This document shows positions 27,660-40,225 of a stretch of 64,000 nucleotides of DNA, piece by piece. The position numbers and the translations under genes are program-made. The stretch's first letter is position 1. Each line of letters opens with the position of its first letter. The stretch comes from Tyto alba (taxonomy: Eukaryota > Chordata > Aves > Strigiformes > Tytonidae): assembly GCF_018691265.1 (NCBI RefSeq), contig NW_024881261.1, forward strand, positions 24,701,374 to 24,765,373, written 5' to 3'. The notes under the pieces were generated by a model, which was given only the letters and a program-made list of their open reading frames with translations, did no database searches and was not told where the DNA came from.

Positions 27660-28100
27660 GGGCATATAAGTGTTAATGGCCCTAACCAGCCGCACCTGGC
27701 ACCTCCCCAGCCCCCACCCCTGCCCAGGAGCCCCATTTCACCTCAACCCCATGCTATGCAGTAGCAGTGCTGGGTTCTAGCTTGACCACAGCTGCGCTCG
27801 TGCTTGGCCGTGGGCCCTGTTTATCCAGACCCCAGACTAGCTTTCCAGCTCGACCTCGACTTTGGCCCTGTCTCATCTCCATGGACCTGTCTGCTCATCA
27901 CTATACTCAGTACAGATCCTGACTTGCAGATTGACTGCCTGGCTTGATGTCGGACCTGCCTGGTCACCACAAACTTGCTTGGTGAGCATGAGTTTTGGTT
28001 AGACCTGGCCTTGATCTTGGGGTCTGCCCTACCCTGCTCCATTGCTGCCAGCCCTGGGATACCCCCTGGCTCCTGGGCCACAGGGGGCACGTGGCCCCTG
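27660..28100 (-). repeat. Unidentified GC-rich dispersed repeat, copy 2 (inverted)
   Basis: This is a sharply bounded GC-rich block in AT-rich surroundings. Its 27913-27967 core is the reverse complement of the 24851-24903 core of copy 1. It also has internal repetition on the + strand: GACCTGTCTGCTCATCAC at 27884-27901 and GACCTGCCTGGTCACCAC at 27953-27970, 69 bp apart. No coding frame is convincing. It could derive from a retroelement UTR or LTR, but that is only a guess. Confidence 0.55.
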
Positions 28101-31100
28101 CTGCTCCACTAACAACTCATTATGTGTGTCCAGGAACAAGATCATGAAATGAAGAGATTAATTACAAACTCAAAAAAAATTGTTAATTGTGGAATCAGTG
28201 ACTCAGTACCCTCGCCACCATTAGGATGTGCCACATGAAGGATTTTTTCTAGTGTGGCTCAGACCCTGTTTCAGCAGTATGAAATATAGATCATGAATTA
28301 ATTAGAAATAATTCAGTTGCATGATCATAAAATTGTTTTTCTTTCCATGAATGGATGTAACTCATCTATCTCTGTCACAAGTGCTCAAATTCGTCTCTGA
28401 ATTGGACTCGGGGCCTTCTGAGTTTCAAAATCTCCCTCACTAAGGATTTTAAAATTATACATGCAGTTCTGAGAACCTCAATCTTTTGGGGGTTTTAAAT
28501 CTATCTAGAAATGGGAGATGGTAATTCTGCCTTCTTAAATACAGCCATAGGGCTCCCTGTGTACCAGAGAAGCCTTGTACCTAGAAGCAGTGACAGGCTA
28601 CTTCTGCCCAGCATCGCAGCAGGGGACTAGGTAGAGCAGAAGCAGAACCACAGGCTGGAAGCACGAGCCCTGAGGAACCTGCCAGCTCCAGCTCTTCCTC
28701 AGTTCTTCTGATGCCCCTCAGCTGAGCAGCGTATCACAGGCAGCCTTCCTTTTCACTGAACTTGCAGTGGCTGCTGTGCTCTGCTGTAATTTATTGTGAG
28801 AGAAGACAGACTTTTGTCTCCAGCAGATACCTGTCTGTCTTGAAGTACATGTGCAGTTTGGAGTGTCAATTTTCTGGACTCATGCTAAAGACACCTTTGG
28901 CAGGGAAATCTGGTATGTAGTGGTGCTTCTTGGTGTGTACTGGGGGTGGTTTTATTTCTTCAGTGAACTTTTTGTGGCCTGTCACACCTTTTGACTAAAA
29001 AACCCCCAAAATGTGTACTAAGCCTCAACAGTTCATAAGGCTGTGTTGGAAAGTGTAAGATGCTGCTGAAATCAACTGTTGTTTAAATCCACATGGATCA
29101 TGTAATGTCTAAAAGGTTCTTTCCCCACAACATGGAGGAGATGAATTTAAAAAGCAAACACACACACCCCCTGCAGCTCCTCCAAGCTCAACATGTAGTC
29201 ATTCAACTCAAGCAGTCAGTCCTGCCTGTAAAGAACAACGCACTTAATATTGCCTCGACTCGTGATGGAGATCACAGGGGTGTCAGTTCTCAAATCAAAG
29301 AGAAATAAATGTTCATGTTCCTGTCCCAAGAGAATGCCATTGGTTTTGAAGGACTGCCAATCTCGAAATTTCAAATACAAACATGTACATGTGCCAGCAA
29401 AGTCAGTTGTCTGAATGTATGAGTAACCTTTCTCCAGACTGGATAGTGTAGCACAAAACCCTCTGAATGGCAGTCTTTGGCACTAGTGAATCTGGTGGCA
29501 TTTGTTTGAATCTTTCAGCTAAAAAGTATTTCAAAACAGAAAAATAAGAAACAGTGACTACAGGTTGCTTAATTGTTTATCGATGAGGAATATGGCAATT
29601 GCTTACCCAAAATAACCTTTTCCAGTAAACACTAATAAAGGAGAAGAACTGATTTAGGACTATAATTAGGGTTGCAATGGCTTAAAATACAGTAGAGAAA
29701 GATTTAGACTGAACATTAAGAAAAAACACCTGAAAGAAGCAAGGTGTTTATTCTGTGAAATGCTGCGGAGGTATTGAGGGAAAAGGAGAAAAGTGCACAA
29801 CTGAGTTACGCGTTCATTCTGGACTTTCATTTGCAGGTCATCTTTAAATCTAAGGTCTGAAGAACACATTTTAGGGAGCGATCCCGATGAAAGAAGTTAA
29901 ATTTGCCAGCTTTTCCTCCTTTGGATTTATGTTCTCTGCTTCCTTTCTATGACGCTATACCTGGAGCACTTAAAGAACTAAATCATCAACTCCAAACAAG
30001 TAACTCCTTTCCTCCTACCTTCTTTCAAAAACAAGAAAAAAAAAAAATCAGAGAAATTACAAAGATAATTTTAACTAGATAAAATCAAGGAAATTTCAAA
30101 TTGAAGTAGGGCCTTCTGTTTAAACAGTGGCTAATGCTGTTACTGATTAGAATCACAGTAGTGCCTAGATGTTTTAGCTGAGATTAGGAGGGGGAAGTAA
30201 TGTCACTTCCATTATACTCTAGATTAAAAAGACAGTCAAAGGAGGTATTACTGTCTCTATATGATAGAAGATGAAACTCTGGGAGTTAAGTAAGTGACTT
30301 ACTGATAGGAAGTCTGTAAGAAAGACAGAAAACGAAGCCAGAGCTTCTGAGTTTCAGTTCAGTGCTTTATTCCAATCTCTTTTCCTCTGCCAGGGAGCTT
30401 TGTTAGGGTAGGGCTCTGAGAAGGTTTGCTGTTACTTGACCAGACTGGTGCTACCTATGCAAAGTAGGAACTACAGTGCTCAGATCAGATGGGCTTTGTG
30501 GCAGGAATTGGAGACAGTTAACGTGGCTGGCTGTGGGTTAATTCTTTATGAAATGAGATTGTTGTTCATGTGTGTCATGCAACTGCACTCAGGAGACCTG
30601 ATTTTGATTGCTTGCGTTACCAGCTGGGAAGTCAGAAGTTTGTAATTTTAGAAGCAAAAGGAGAATGTAATTTCCTGGACTATAGATGATTTTTTTAAAA
30701 GCAATTATCCAATGTCTACAGAGTCAACATGTAAACTCAGTGCTAATTCTTTTCTAAGAGGTTAATTGTTATAATAGGAAAAAACCTCATATGCAGCAAT
30801 TGAAATTGAGTGGGTTCATCAGGACCCCCCTTTCCAAGCTGAACATGTTCTCTCTAATAACCCCCAGCATTTATACAGACAGGAACACTTCTGAGTTCCA
30901 AGTCTGCTTCACCAAGAGACAGGCTAATATTTTTCCTATTTAACAAACAAGAAAACTGTAGCAAGGATCTTTCAGCAAGACTAGAAACAGTGCCATGTGT
31001 TCAAAGCTCAAAAGATCCTGCTGCCCACTATTGTATTCAATCTCCTATGCCATATTATTTTCCATTAGATTATTTGCCTCTGATAGCTCTGGATAGCTGT

Positions 31101-32861
31101 GGATTTGAAGCCAATTAAAGATTTAAAAAACAAAAAAGACAAGGGAAACACTGAAAGAAACAAAGGACATGTGGGCTGAGTGGGCAAAGGGATGTGAACA
31201 AGAATGCTGTACTGGAAGTTTCTGGGTCTTTAGGAATATGTTGTTACTATGTATAATTTCTCCCTGAGGATGTCACTGCTATTTAACAAATATTAATGAT
31301 TTATTTTTACAGATTCCCTCTGCAGAAGGTAAATAAAAATAGCTTATTTACTGCCTTTCCTGAAATGGCTACATGTAGGCACAGAAATTCAGGACTGGAT
31401 TTTCAGAGGAGATGACAAACAAACCAAAAAAAAAAAGGTCAGGCTTACTTTTCATGGATCTAATGAAGACGGAATTATTTTTCTTATATTCCTGAACGTT
31501 CTCCATTTACAGATAGGTATTCAACTATGTTTGTGTTTTAATTTTAATAAAATTATGGTGTTGGATTTAAAAGTCAACATTTGCTAGTAAAAACATTGAG
31601 TGCTCATTCTTTGAGATGCTGCCTGCATACAGAAAGAGAATTTCTACCTCCACAAGTTTACAATTTAAATGGTATCTCAAATTCTGCCATATCCAGTTCT
31701 TAGTATAAGGAAAACCTGTAGTGTAACAGATCAATTGATAATCTCTTTAAAAAATGCCAGCAAACCCCAAATTAGGAAATGCATAATTCCAATGTAAATA
31801 ATTTCTCATTTGCTTACCCACTTTTACTGCTAATTGAACAATCTCCTATGTGTCTTGGCATTTGCAATGACAGCATTTGTGAGAAAGTTATTTTTATGAT
31901 GTAATGTGCAAATTTATTACATATATTTGTAGATTCCTTTCCTGTTAGATAATTTGGTGTTTGCTTTCTTTTTGATTCTTTTATGTATCCCTGCTTCCCC
32001 GAAAGAGCACTGAGGCCACAGATGAGCTCTTTATTTAACTTTAAATTATTTTAATTTAGTCCAGAGTTTCCAAAGATTAATTATTTTGTGCACTCTACTT
32101 CAGATTGCTTCATTTGCAGGAAATGAATGTTCAGCATTACTTGGAAGTGAAGGAAAATGAACAGATCATTTTTAAAAGTCTGTCATTAATACCGTATACG
32201 TATTTTTCTATTCCTAATGACTGGGATTTTAAATCAGCCATACGAAATTAAACCCAAACATGCAAATACTTAAGGTTTGATAGTGAGCTCATCAGCCACT
32301 GGAAACCTTTCACTGGTTTTAAAAGATCTGGGATTATTCCCCGAAGCAGGCGTATAACTTCATAAATACACGCATGGGTAGCCTCACTAAAAACTTCAAG
32401 ACTATTCAGTTGCAGTCACACAACTTGTTCAGTCCAGAGCAAAGCTGGGTGAGGAGTGATCGAGGTTCTTGGTACTGCCCACCTTCTCTCCCCAAACTGC
32501 TCAGGCATCTGTGATCACTACCTAATCCAATACAGTTTAGCTTATACACTTTTAATAGCAGGTCATTTCTAGGATGTCTGAAAGTTCTCTGCACCTTCTG
32601 GGGGGCTGCTTGCATGTAAGCGAGTGACAATCCAGGGGATGACTCACTGGATGCAAGTTAAGCACGTGGCTCCTGTTGAAAGACAATAAGAGTTGATTAA
32701 CTACCAGCTGAGCTTTTGAAAACATCCAACTTTGCTCTTAGGCCACCTTTCAGCTGAAAATAATGCATAGAGAATGCTACTGGTTGCAGTAGAGCAGAAT
32801 ATTCATCTTGGTTCTTAGCTCAGGCAGCATGATATCTCACTTAGCTGCAATAAACTGAGTT

Positions 32862-32880
32862 AAAAAAAAAAAAAAAAAAA
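32862..32880 (+). repeat. Poly(A) tract (19 A) preceded by AATAAA
   Basis: Nineteen A follow an AATAAA at 32849-32854 by only a few bases. This layout resembles the tail of a retroposed transcript, but I see no recognisable coding sequence upstream and no clear target duplication, so it is listed as a simple tract. Confidence 0.85.
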
Positions 32881-33468
32881 TCTGGCAGCCCAGAATTAAC
32901 AGAGTGGGTGAAATACTGTGAGGAGCAAGAGAGACAGCGGTGGATGTTATGGAAAGACACAGGGTCTGATTATCCAGGCGTTGAGAGGGATGGGGAAAAA
33001 AAAAAAGAGGGGATGTTCTGCAGCTTAATTAATGGAAAGAGGCTTGTGCATCTGACAGCAGCCCCTCTGCAAGGTGAATTCTTTCATAAAGAGCCTCATT
33101 CATGAGTTGCCAAGACATCCACAACCTATTCTTGAATTCACACAAAAATTAAAAGAAAAACAACTGACTGGCTAATTTAGCGACTTGCAGGATGCAGCTG
33201 GTGCTACTGTTTTCACAAAAAAAAAGGCCTTTTCCCTTCCACCTCGTAACCATTCGAGACTTCCTCCCCACCCCCATCTATTTTGTATCCTGCTGCACCA
33301 GTGAGGAGTGTGACAACTCCTGACTTAGCTGGCACTGTGGGATATCGAATAACAAAGGAGAATAATATCAGGATAACAAGAGGGTTCTGGCCAGTGCTAA
33401 AGAAACAATTCTGACAATCTCACTGCTTGCCCAGGTCCTGCCGTCAGCTGAGAGGTAGAACTTCCCTC

Positions 33469-33497
33469 TTTTTTTTTTTTTTTTTTTTTTCTTTTTT
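33469..33497 (+). repeat. Poly(T) tract
   Basis: Twenty-two T (33469-33490) are followed by C and six more T. Read on the - strand this is a long A-run. No retroposed sequence could be recognised next to it. Confidence 0.9.
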
Positions 33498-35087
33498 AAT
33501 GAAATAAACAAAGGGCTTCATTATGCTGGATAATGCAACGCCTTCCCTGGCATCTTGACAAATCACCAGCTACCTACCCTATGTACCGCTGAGGAGACAG
33601 TTTGTGTAGTTCCATGTGTATGAAGATACTTTATGTTTCCAGCACTGATATATCATTACCTTAGCTCTTCTCAGCTACTACTTCACATTCTCATATTACC
33701 TGACACAGAAAAACAAGTCTCTCCTGCCCCCCCAAATCCCTTTTCACTCAGATTTTCCTTCCCAAAGGATATTTAATACAAAATCCAACTGTGCATGACG
33801 ATAATTTAACAACCAGAGTTAGTCAGGTTGGGAGCCCTAATAGAAGCAAGCCACTGGCTATTTTTAAAGCAGCATTGAGCAAATCCAAAGGTTTCTGAAA
33901 GGCATTTGAAATGATGTGGTATATTGCCACCTGACTCTGACAGGCCTCCTGATCTAGCTAACAGAGGTAGAGTTGCTCTAGTACAAGCAGCTATGGGAAG
34001 TGACTGAAATAAATTGTTTGTGCAGTCAGAGCTTTATTTAGCAAGGGAACCTCACAACTGATGCTGCCAGGAAAGTAAGGAAAATATCATACAGACCTAG
34101 CTACAGCTCCAGCTGGAGATAGCAGTTTGGTCCTTGAGACCACTCAAACTCCACTTGGTTCAAGCTGCAAAAGGAAAAGATAAGTGGATCTTGCTCAATT
34201 TTCAAACAGTACACAGCAGACCTGAGGTTCTTCTAAGCCTGGGCTCAGCACATTCAGAGCTGGTTTGTCACACGGGCTATTTCCCAAACTCCCATCCTTT
34301 ATGAGAAGGTGAATGTGCCAGGAGATGCTGAGCAGAAGTTGAAAGGGGAAATGCTCCAACTAGCTCTGCAGCAGGCGAGCGTTTTCGCTGTCCCTGGAGT
34401 CTGAAATGTGGTGGGTGTGCCTTTCAGTCATATTTCTCATTGCTCTGGCTGCTCGCCTAGTGCTGGTGTACACCAAGGGTTGGGCAGCATCAGAACAGTC
34501 TCCAAATTATGTGGCTGATAACTGGTCATTTAAATTTCCTCGGCTTATTAGTAGCATTTAAAAAATAGAGTGGAAACTGGTTGAGAATGAGATTAACAAA
34601 AATATGGTCAAGCTCTCCCGTCCCTCTTTTGCTCCATGTTTCTTGGCAATGTTTGACCAATAAAAGACTGACAACAGCTTCAAGTCTGGAAACTTTCCTC
34701 TGGCTAAAACTGAACTAGAATGTAGTACACCCACATCACAGTTGGAAGTTGTGAGGATTCATTCAGTTACATTAAGGACTGTCAGGAACCTTTAGAGGCT
34801 CAAAGCAACCTTATTTAGCAAAACTGCCTTTGCAGTCTCTTTTATTGGCTTCGAAGTACTGACGATGGCCTTCTTTTCATCTGAAGGGCCCAGCAAGTGT
34901 GATGCCATGCTTTTTGGAGAGGTGGGTTTTTTTCCTCTCTCTCTTCTTGTCCAGTTGGATCTGGAGAAAGATAGAAAAGTAAAGTTCATTAAAACAGAGA
35001 GGGAGAGAGTATTCCAGCAGTTTGGAGAGCACAAAAAGCTGCTGGGAAGCTGTGAAAGGGATTTTGTGTGAACTCTAAAAAGAACCG

Positions 35088-35111
35088 CCCCCCCCTCACC
35101 CCCCCACCCCC
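35088..35111 (-). repeat. C-rich runs; G-quadruplex potential on the - strand
   Basis: Three C runs of 8, 7 and 5 bases (35088-35095, 35099-35105, 35107-35111) are separated by one to three bases. On the - strand they supply enough G runs for a quadruplex. The site lies at the edge of one of the candidate regulatory blocks. Confidence 0.8.
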
Positions 35112-38100
35112 ATCTCATAAAGTGACAACCCAATATCCCCAAAGGGAACAGCGGGAGGGAAACCTAAACCTGTGGACAAAGTCAGCCGATAATGATTGGA
35201 GAGTTAATTACTTTAAAGCTCACAAAGACAAGCTGAGGTGTTAAAATGGCTCCTGCAAACACCAGCATCCTCCCCTTTCACCTAGACTAACTAATCGCAG
35301 CAGGACAGTAGCAAGAAGGACCTGAGCAGCCCCTGATTATGGCAGCTTTCATTAGCTCTGAGCAAACTGTTCTTTATTCATTTTCAATTCCATCCTTCAT
35401 CTCATCAGCTGCCCTCACAAAGTATTACCGTAGATCTGTATAAAAACACAAAGCTGCATCAAGTTCAGTGATGCTGGCTGATATAGAGTCCTGCAATATC
35501 CCAGGCCTTCCTCTTGGGATTAGCCTAGAAAACACTGCTCTTGCACACAGCAGCAAAATGCTTCCTGTCATATCAGTGCGTTTTACACTGCAAAAGGAAA
35601 AACTTAAATCCAGTATAGCTATAACTAACAATTTACTGTGGAGCCTAGGTGCTAATCCTTTTTTCTTCAGCAAATTTATTTTGAGTCACACTTTCTATTA
35701 AGATTCCATTTGTGAGGTTTAACACGAGATTAGCAGGTGTTTCTACATGAAGTGTATAGAGTTTAAATACATCAGTAAGGTGTTTCAGATGATGATGAGC
35801 TATTGTTATAAAAAAACACTATTGACCCATTGGACTCGTAACAATTGATTACCATTTATTAAAACATCTATTAATCACTTACTAATCCTTTATGATGTGT
35901 GTATAAATAGAACCTCCGTATGCAGTATTGTGAGACACTGTGTGTATGAAAGACACAGTCTTATAGGACACTATCGTATACAAGAGCCACCGATTTTTTT
36001 CCCTGCTTTGCTTTTAGCCTTCTCCTTTGCATTCCTAAATTCTAGTCACTCTGATGCCTCTTTAACATGTATAATAGCTAGTGCAGCAAAGAGATGCTCC
36101 TGCTCAGGTCTCAAATATGTGTTAACAGGCCACTGGTTTCTTCTCCATGACTAGCACAGCTACGACATAACTGGTTCTCTAACCTGTGGCTAGAGCAGGG
36201 CCCTGGGAACTCAGGTGGCCAGATTTTTCCTTGAACTGGCATCCTATTCTAGCCAATTTGCTCTATGCTTTATCTCTCTGGTTGGAGTACAGAAAAAATA
36301 ATATAGATTCACCTAGCAGAGCTCTTATATGAACTAATTAATTAAATATTGTAAAGTACTTTGATATAGCAATGTGGTATGTTTGCCACGGTAGCATGGA
36401 ACATGTGTCCATGTCTGTGGGATGACAGCTGATCTACCACAAACACTTACTTCCAAATTCCAGTACTATGCCAATTACAACTCCTGAGTCGACACTGTAA
36501 TAGCACTTACTTTATAATCTGTTAGTTTCAGGAATTAAACAGCCCCCAAATCAGTAAAATGGCAGCAGGAGACTATTTTATACTATTATTCAATTCTATT
36601 AAATGTAAAAGTTGAGACAGCAAATGATCAGAAAATATGCCCACAGGTTATTCACTTTGTGTGTGTCTGTGTGTGTATAAATATATGCAGGTATATATTA
36701 ATATAATCTATATTAGTATTTATTAATAGCACTTAAATTGGACAGTGATGCTCTGTTGTGTGCAGCAATGCATATCCTCATACATAAACCAAGAAACGTT
36801 CTATTTGTATTCACAGGGGTAGATTTAGTTACATGGATTAATCCTTCAGATTAAATTACAATATAAAAGGCTGTAAAAAGAAATCTCATAGGTGAAAAAA
36901 TAAAAGGCTGTTTTAATCCAGAAGGAATATGATGTTGAAGGTTAGGGTTACAGGGAAGCTGCTGAACCCACGGCAGGTGAGCTAAGCAGAGGAGGTGATA
37001 CAGGTAAAGAATACACTTGTTCAGCTCATCAGCAGGGACGTGGTGCTCAGGATGGCAGGAGAGGTACGAAGAAACACGCGGGACTCTTAGGGTGGCCTGT
37101 CTCCCCAAGGTCACTTCTTTCAACAGCGTGTGCCAGGGGAGGCAATTTCCAGGTGACTGTAGCCATGTATGTGGCTAGGTATGGTAATAATAGAAGGAAC
37201 GTGCTGGCTTTGTTGAAGTCATAGCTTTTGCCAGACTTTGATGGGGGTCAAGGCTTCACCGTCTAGCAGCTCCAAAGATAAACAGGAATCTGTCACCACA
37301 CCAACATGGGCAACTATATGACTGTTTCTAAGTTTGCAACAGCCCTACTAGCTCGAATGAACTGCACTAGCTATTAAAGCCCTCACAGGGCAACTCCTAT
37401 TCTTATGGCAGTAATTGCATGCACAAGAATTTTCTCACAGATTTCAAATGACTGTTCAAACTCTAATTTAGCATTCTTTTTTGTATACAGATGAATTTGG
37501 TCTGCATATGGCTGGGCTTCATTTAAGCAGTAGTCTCCAGCTTGTCTTACACCACTCTATACATATAGCAGTTTTGAGATTTTGATTTTTGAGAACTGAA
37601 TTTAACTCAGACCAAGCTCAGCCCTTAACTTCTTGCTTTCTCTCACTCGTGATCCCAAAATAGCAACCATACATGCATTTTTAGAATAATCCTAAGGACT
37701 TTTAGAGAGAAGGATATGCTTACTACATACACTACAATATAGATGTGCAATCAAATATATTTTTTCCACAGGGGGAAGAAATATCCTTTAAATAAGGATA
37801 TTTAAACTATAATTAAAGCAAGGAAATTAATGAAACAGAGTGAACTGGGCCATAGTACTTCTTTCTAAAAGCAGATGAGAGGGAGTGGTTTTGACTTCAG
37901 AGTCTTTTTTTTTTTAATATCAGGGATATCTTTTTAGCAGAGGAAATGGGTGTATTCAATGTGTAAGTGTCTAGGCACCTGTTACTGCTCAGGAGCATTA
38001 ACTTGTACTTCATCAGTTTTGCAGTGGCTATGGGAGAGTAAATCCCCCAAAGTCTGACAGTAGAAGACATGCTAACATGTGAATTTTATTGCTTACACTA

Positions 38101-40148
38101 ACTTCCTTGATGGGCTTAAAACTCTTCCATGGATATTTTTAATGTAGGTTTGGGAGGTTTTTTCATACAATAAACCAGAACCATTTCTTATCTAGATCAC
38201 AAATCAAAATGCACACAACATATCAGACATTCTCAGTTAGATCCAAAGTGTTTCAGGTACTTATGGCTTGTCTGTATAACATGCACTGTCTCAAACTGAA
38301 CTGCCCTAAATTCACATAATGCAGTTCTTTTGAAGTCATTATTTAGGGAAATATTATAATTGACAGTAACAGTGGATCTAAGTTCACTGGAGGATGATTC
38401 ATGTATAAAGAGGTTCATGTGCTTAACTTCACAATTTATACAGTGTTAGGTACACCTGTAAATGTCAAGATCCATAGGAATTTCTCTTCAAACAAAAGGT
38501 TCTTGAATATGTTAAAAACTGGAACACAACATCCAATGACACATTGTCCTATAAAATTTATTTTTAGTATAAGCATTAAGAAGGAAGAATGAAAGTATTT
38601 AAACCAGAGACTTTTATGATTTTTCTCTGTGCTATTACTTATGTCTTCAGCACACTCGTAATTTCGAAATGGCCAAACAGACTGTCGAGTTTTCTCCAGT
38701 GTTTTGTTTCCTGAACTGGGATGTGCCATGCCAAGTTTCAGTTTCAGTAGATTATTTTTCTCTTTTACCACTTACCAAGTTGTAAATTTCCCTGAAGGGA
38801 AAAAAAAAAGTTTATAATGGAAATGTTGACACAACATTCAGGATAGTATTGCAAATGTAGCGCTCTGCTACAAATTGTGCTGTAATGATTTATACTGTTT
38901 CCAATAATTTTAAAATTATTTTCAATCACAGCCAAGTCCTGCATAATATATGAACCTTGAAGTATTCTCCAACAAATATTAGGTCACTACACATTTCAAT
39001 TTCCCACTCTCTGTTTAAAAGGCTGCATCTGGCAGTTAGAAGACTAAAACCTCAGTCAACAGGTATGGTTTCATAGATTCATGGTAGAATATTATTTTCA
39101 CCCAGTAGCCTTCTGTAAGTAGGTCATTCACTTTTACATTGCTCTAAAACATCACTGAAGAGCTTCCTTATACAGTATCTCCAGCAGTTGACTCTAAAAA
39201 AAAGTTGCACTAAACCTTAATGCTTAGTATTTTATTACAAAAACTTTTCTCACTTGCTGATCTACATGAACTAGGAAAGACTTTCTTAATTTATACAGGA
39301 GATTAAAAAAAAATATATATATATTTTCTTCTTCAGGATAAGGTATTTTTAGAAAATTTTCCAGACGGGCATCTAATGCAACATGTCACCCACAGGACAT
39401 GGAAAAGAGGATGTCTAGACCTCTGAGATGGGTCATGTTTCAGATTTGGGTAATGGGGGGGTGTCTAGTTGGTGCCTGCTTGAGTAGATGCTCACATTGG
39501 TAATTACCTTCTCCTTCCTTGTGTGATACCCTATGGTATATACTCTACAGTATTTTGTCATGTCATACTTCCAAGCAAAGTGGTGCTTGTTAGCCATAGA
39601 TGAGAAAACCATCATGAGTAGTGTTAAAACTTTGACATGGTGAGTGGCCTTTGGCAGAATGGCTGAAGACAACATGGAGAAACCATTTACATGAGTTTTA
39701 CGTCCCTATGTGTTATCACCTAGTCCTTTAAAATATATTCCTCACAACATGTTACATTTACAACAAACTCAGTGGGAGGAGAACATCTGTAATTTGTTCA
39801 TGCTGCTTCCATCCCTCAGACTATGGTTGCCTCAAACACAGCCCTCTTCCTCCAGACCAAGGAACTGTTCCAGCCAATGAAGGACTGATTTGTCAAAGAC
39901 TGCCTGTGGTGGTGCTTCCATCGAGGCATTTTAAATCGCCCCATATTGGACGAAAAGCCCAACCAACCCCCCCGAGGACGGCGTGAGGGCCCCCCAAGCG
40001 GCGGCAGTGACCATTTCCCCTCAGGCCGCCTTCCCGCCCAAGGCGCCCCGCAACGGCCACCCGCGCGCACCGTCCCTCAGCCCCACACCGCCGCCGCGTT
40101 CGCGGCCTGCCACCGCCGCGGGCACGCGCCTCCCCCCAAACTTTATTG

Positions 40149-40225
40149 CCTTTTCCCCCCTTTCTCTCTCTCTCTTTTTTTTTTTTTTTCTTTTTTTTCT
40201 TTTTTTTTTTTTTTTTTTTTTTTTT
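40149..40225 (+). repeat. 77-nt uninterrupted polypyrimidine tract
   Basis: From 40149 to 40225 every base is C or T, first mixed (CT)n then almost pure T. It ends directly in AG (40226-40227). It is a mirror-like purine/pyrimidine tract able to form triplex (H-DNA) and also mimics a very strong splice acceptor. It lies inside the CpG island and may mark the tail of an antisense insertion or be a promoter-associated simple repeat. Confidence 0.93.

Larger units (their letters stand above)
13906..39949. other. Intergenic interval between ADK and KAT6B
   Basis: About 26 kb lie between the predicted ADK 3' end and the KAT6B CpG island. I recognise no protein-coding gene, RNA gene or intact transposon. 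The longest frames (14093-14608 on +, lacking an ATG at its 5' end; 24989-25441 on -, partly in GC-rich sequence next to a repeat) resemble no family I know. Separately listed contents are an inverted pair of a GC-rich dispersed repeat, small tandem duplications, a hairpin and homopolymers. Several AT-rich blocks (about 16.43-16.68, 31.79-32.33 and 35.15-35.42 kb) look like candidate conserved non-coding elements but cannot be proven from one sequence. Confidence 0.7.

Noticed and set aside
39060..39090. TCATAGATTCATGG-like sequence resembling the CR1 terminal octamers
   Set aside because: Only about 20 bp resemble the CR1 end, with no adjoining CR1 body on either strand.
39313..39324. (AT)6 microsatellite
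   Set aside because: Short simple repeat next to an A-run, common in AT-rich DNA; not worth a feature.
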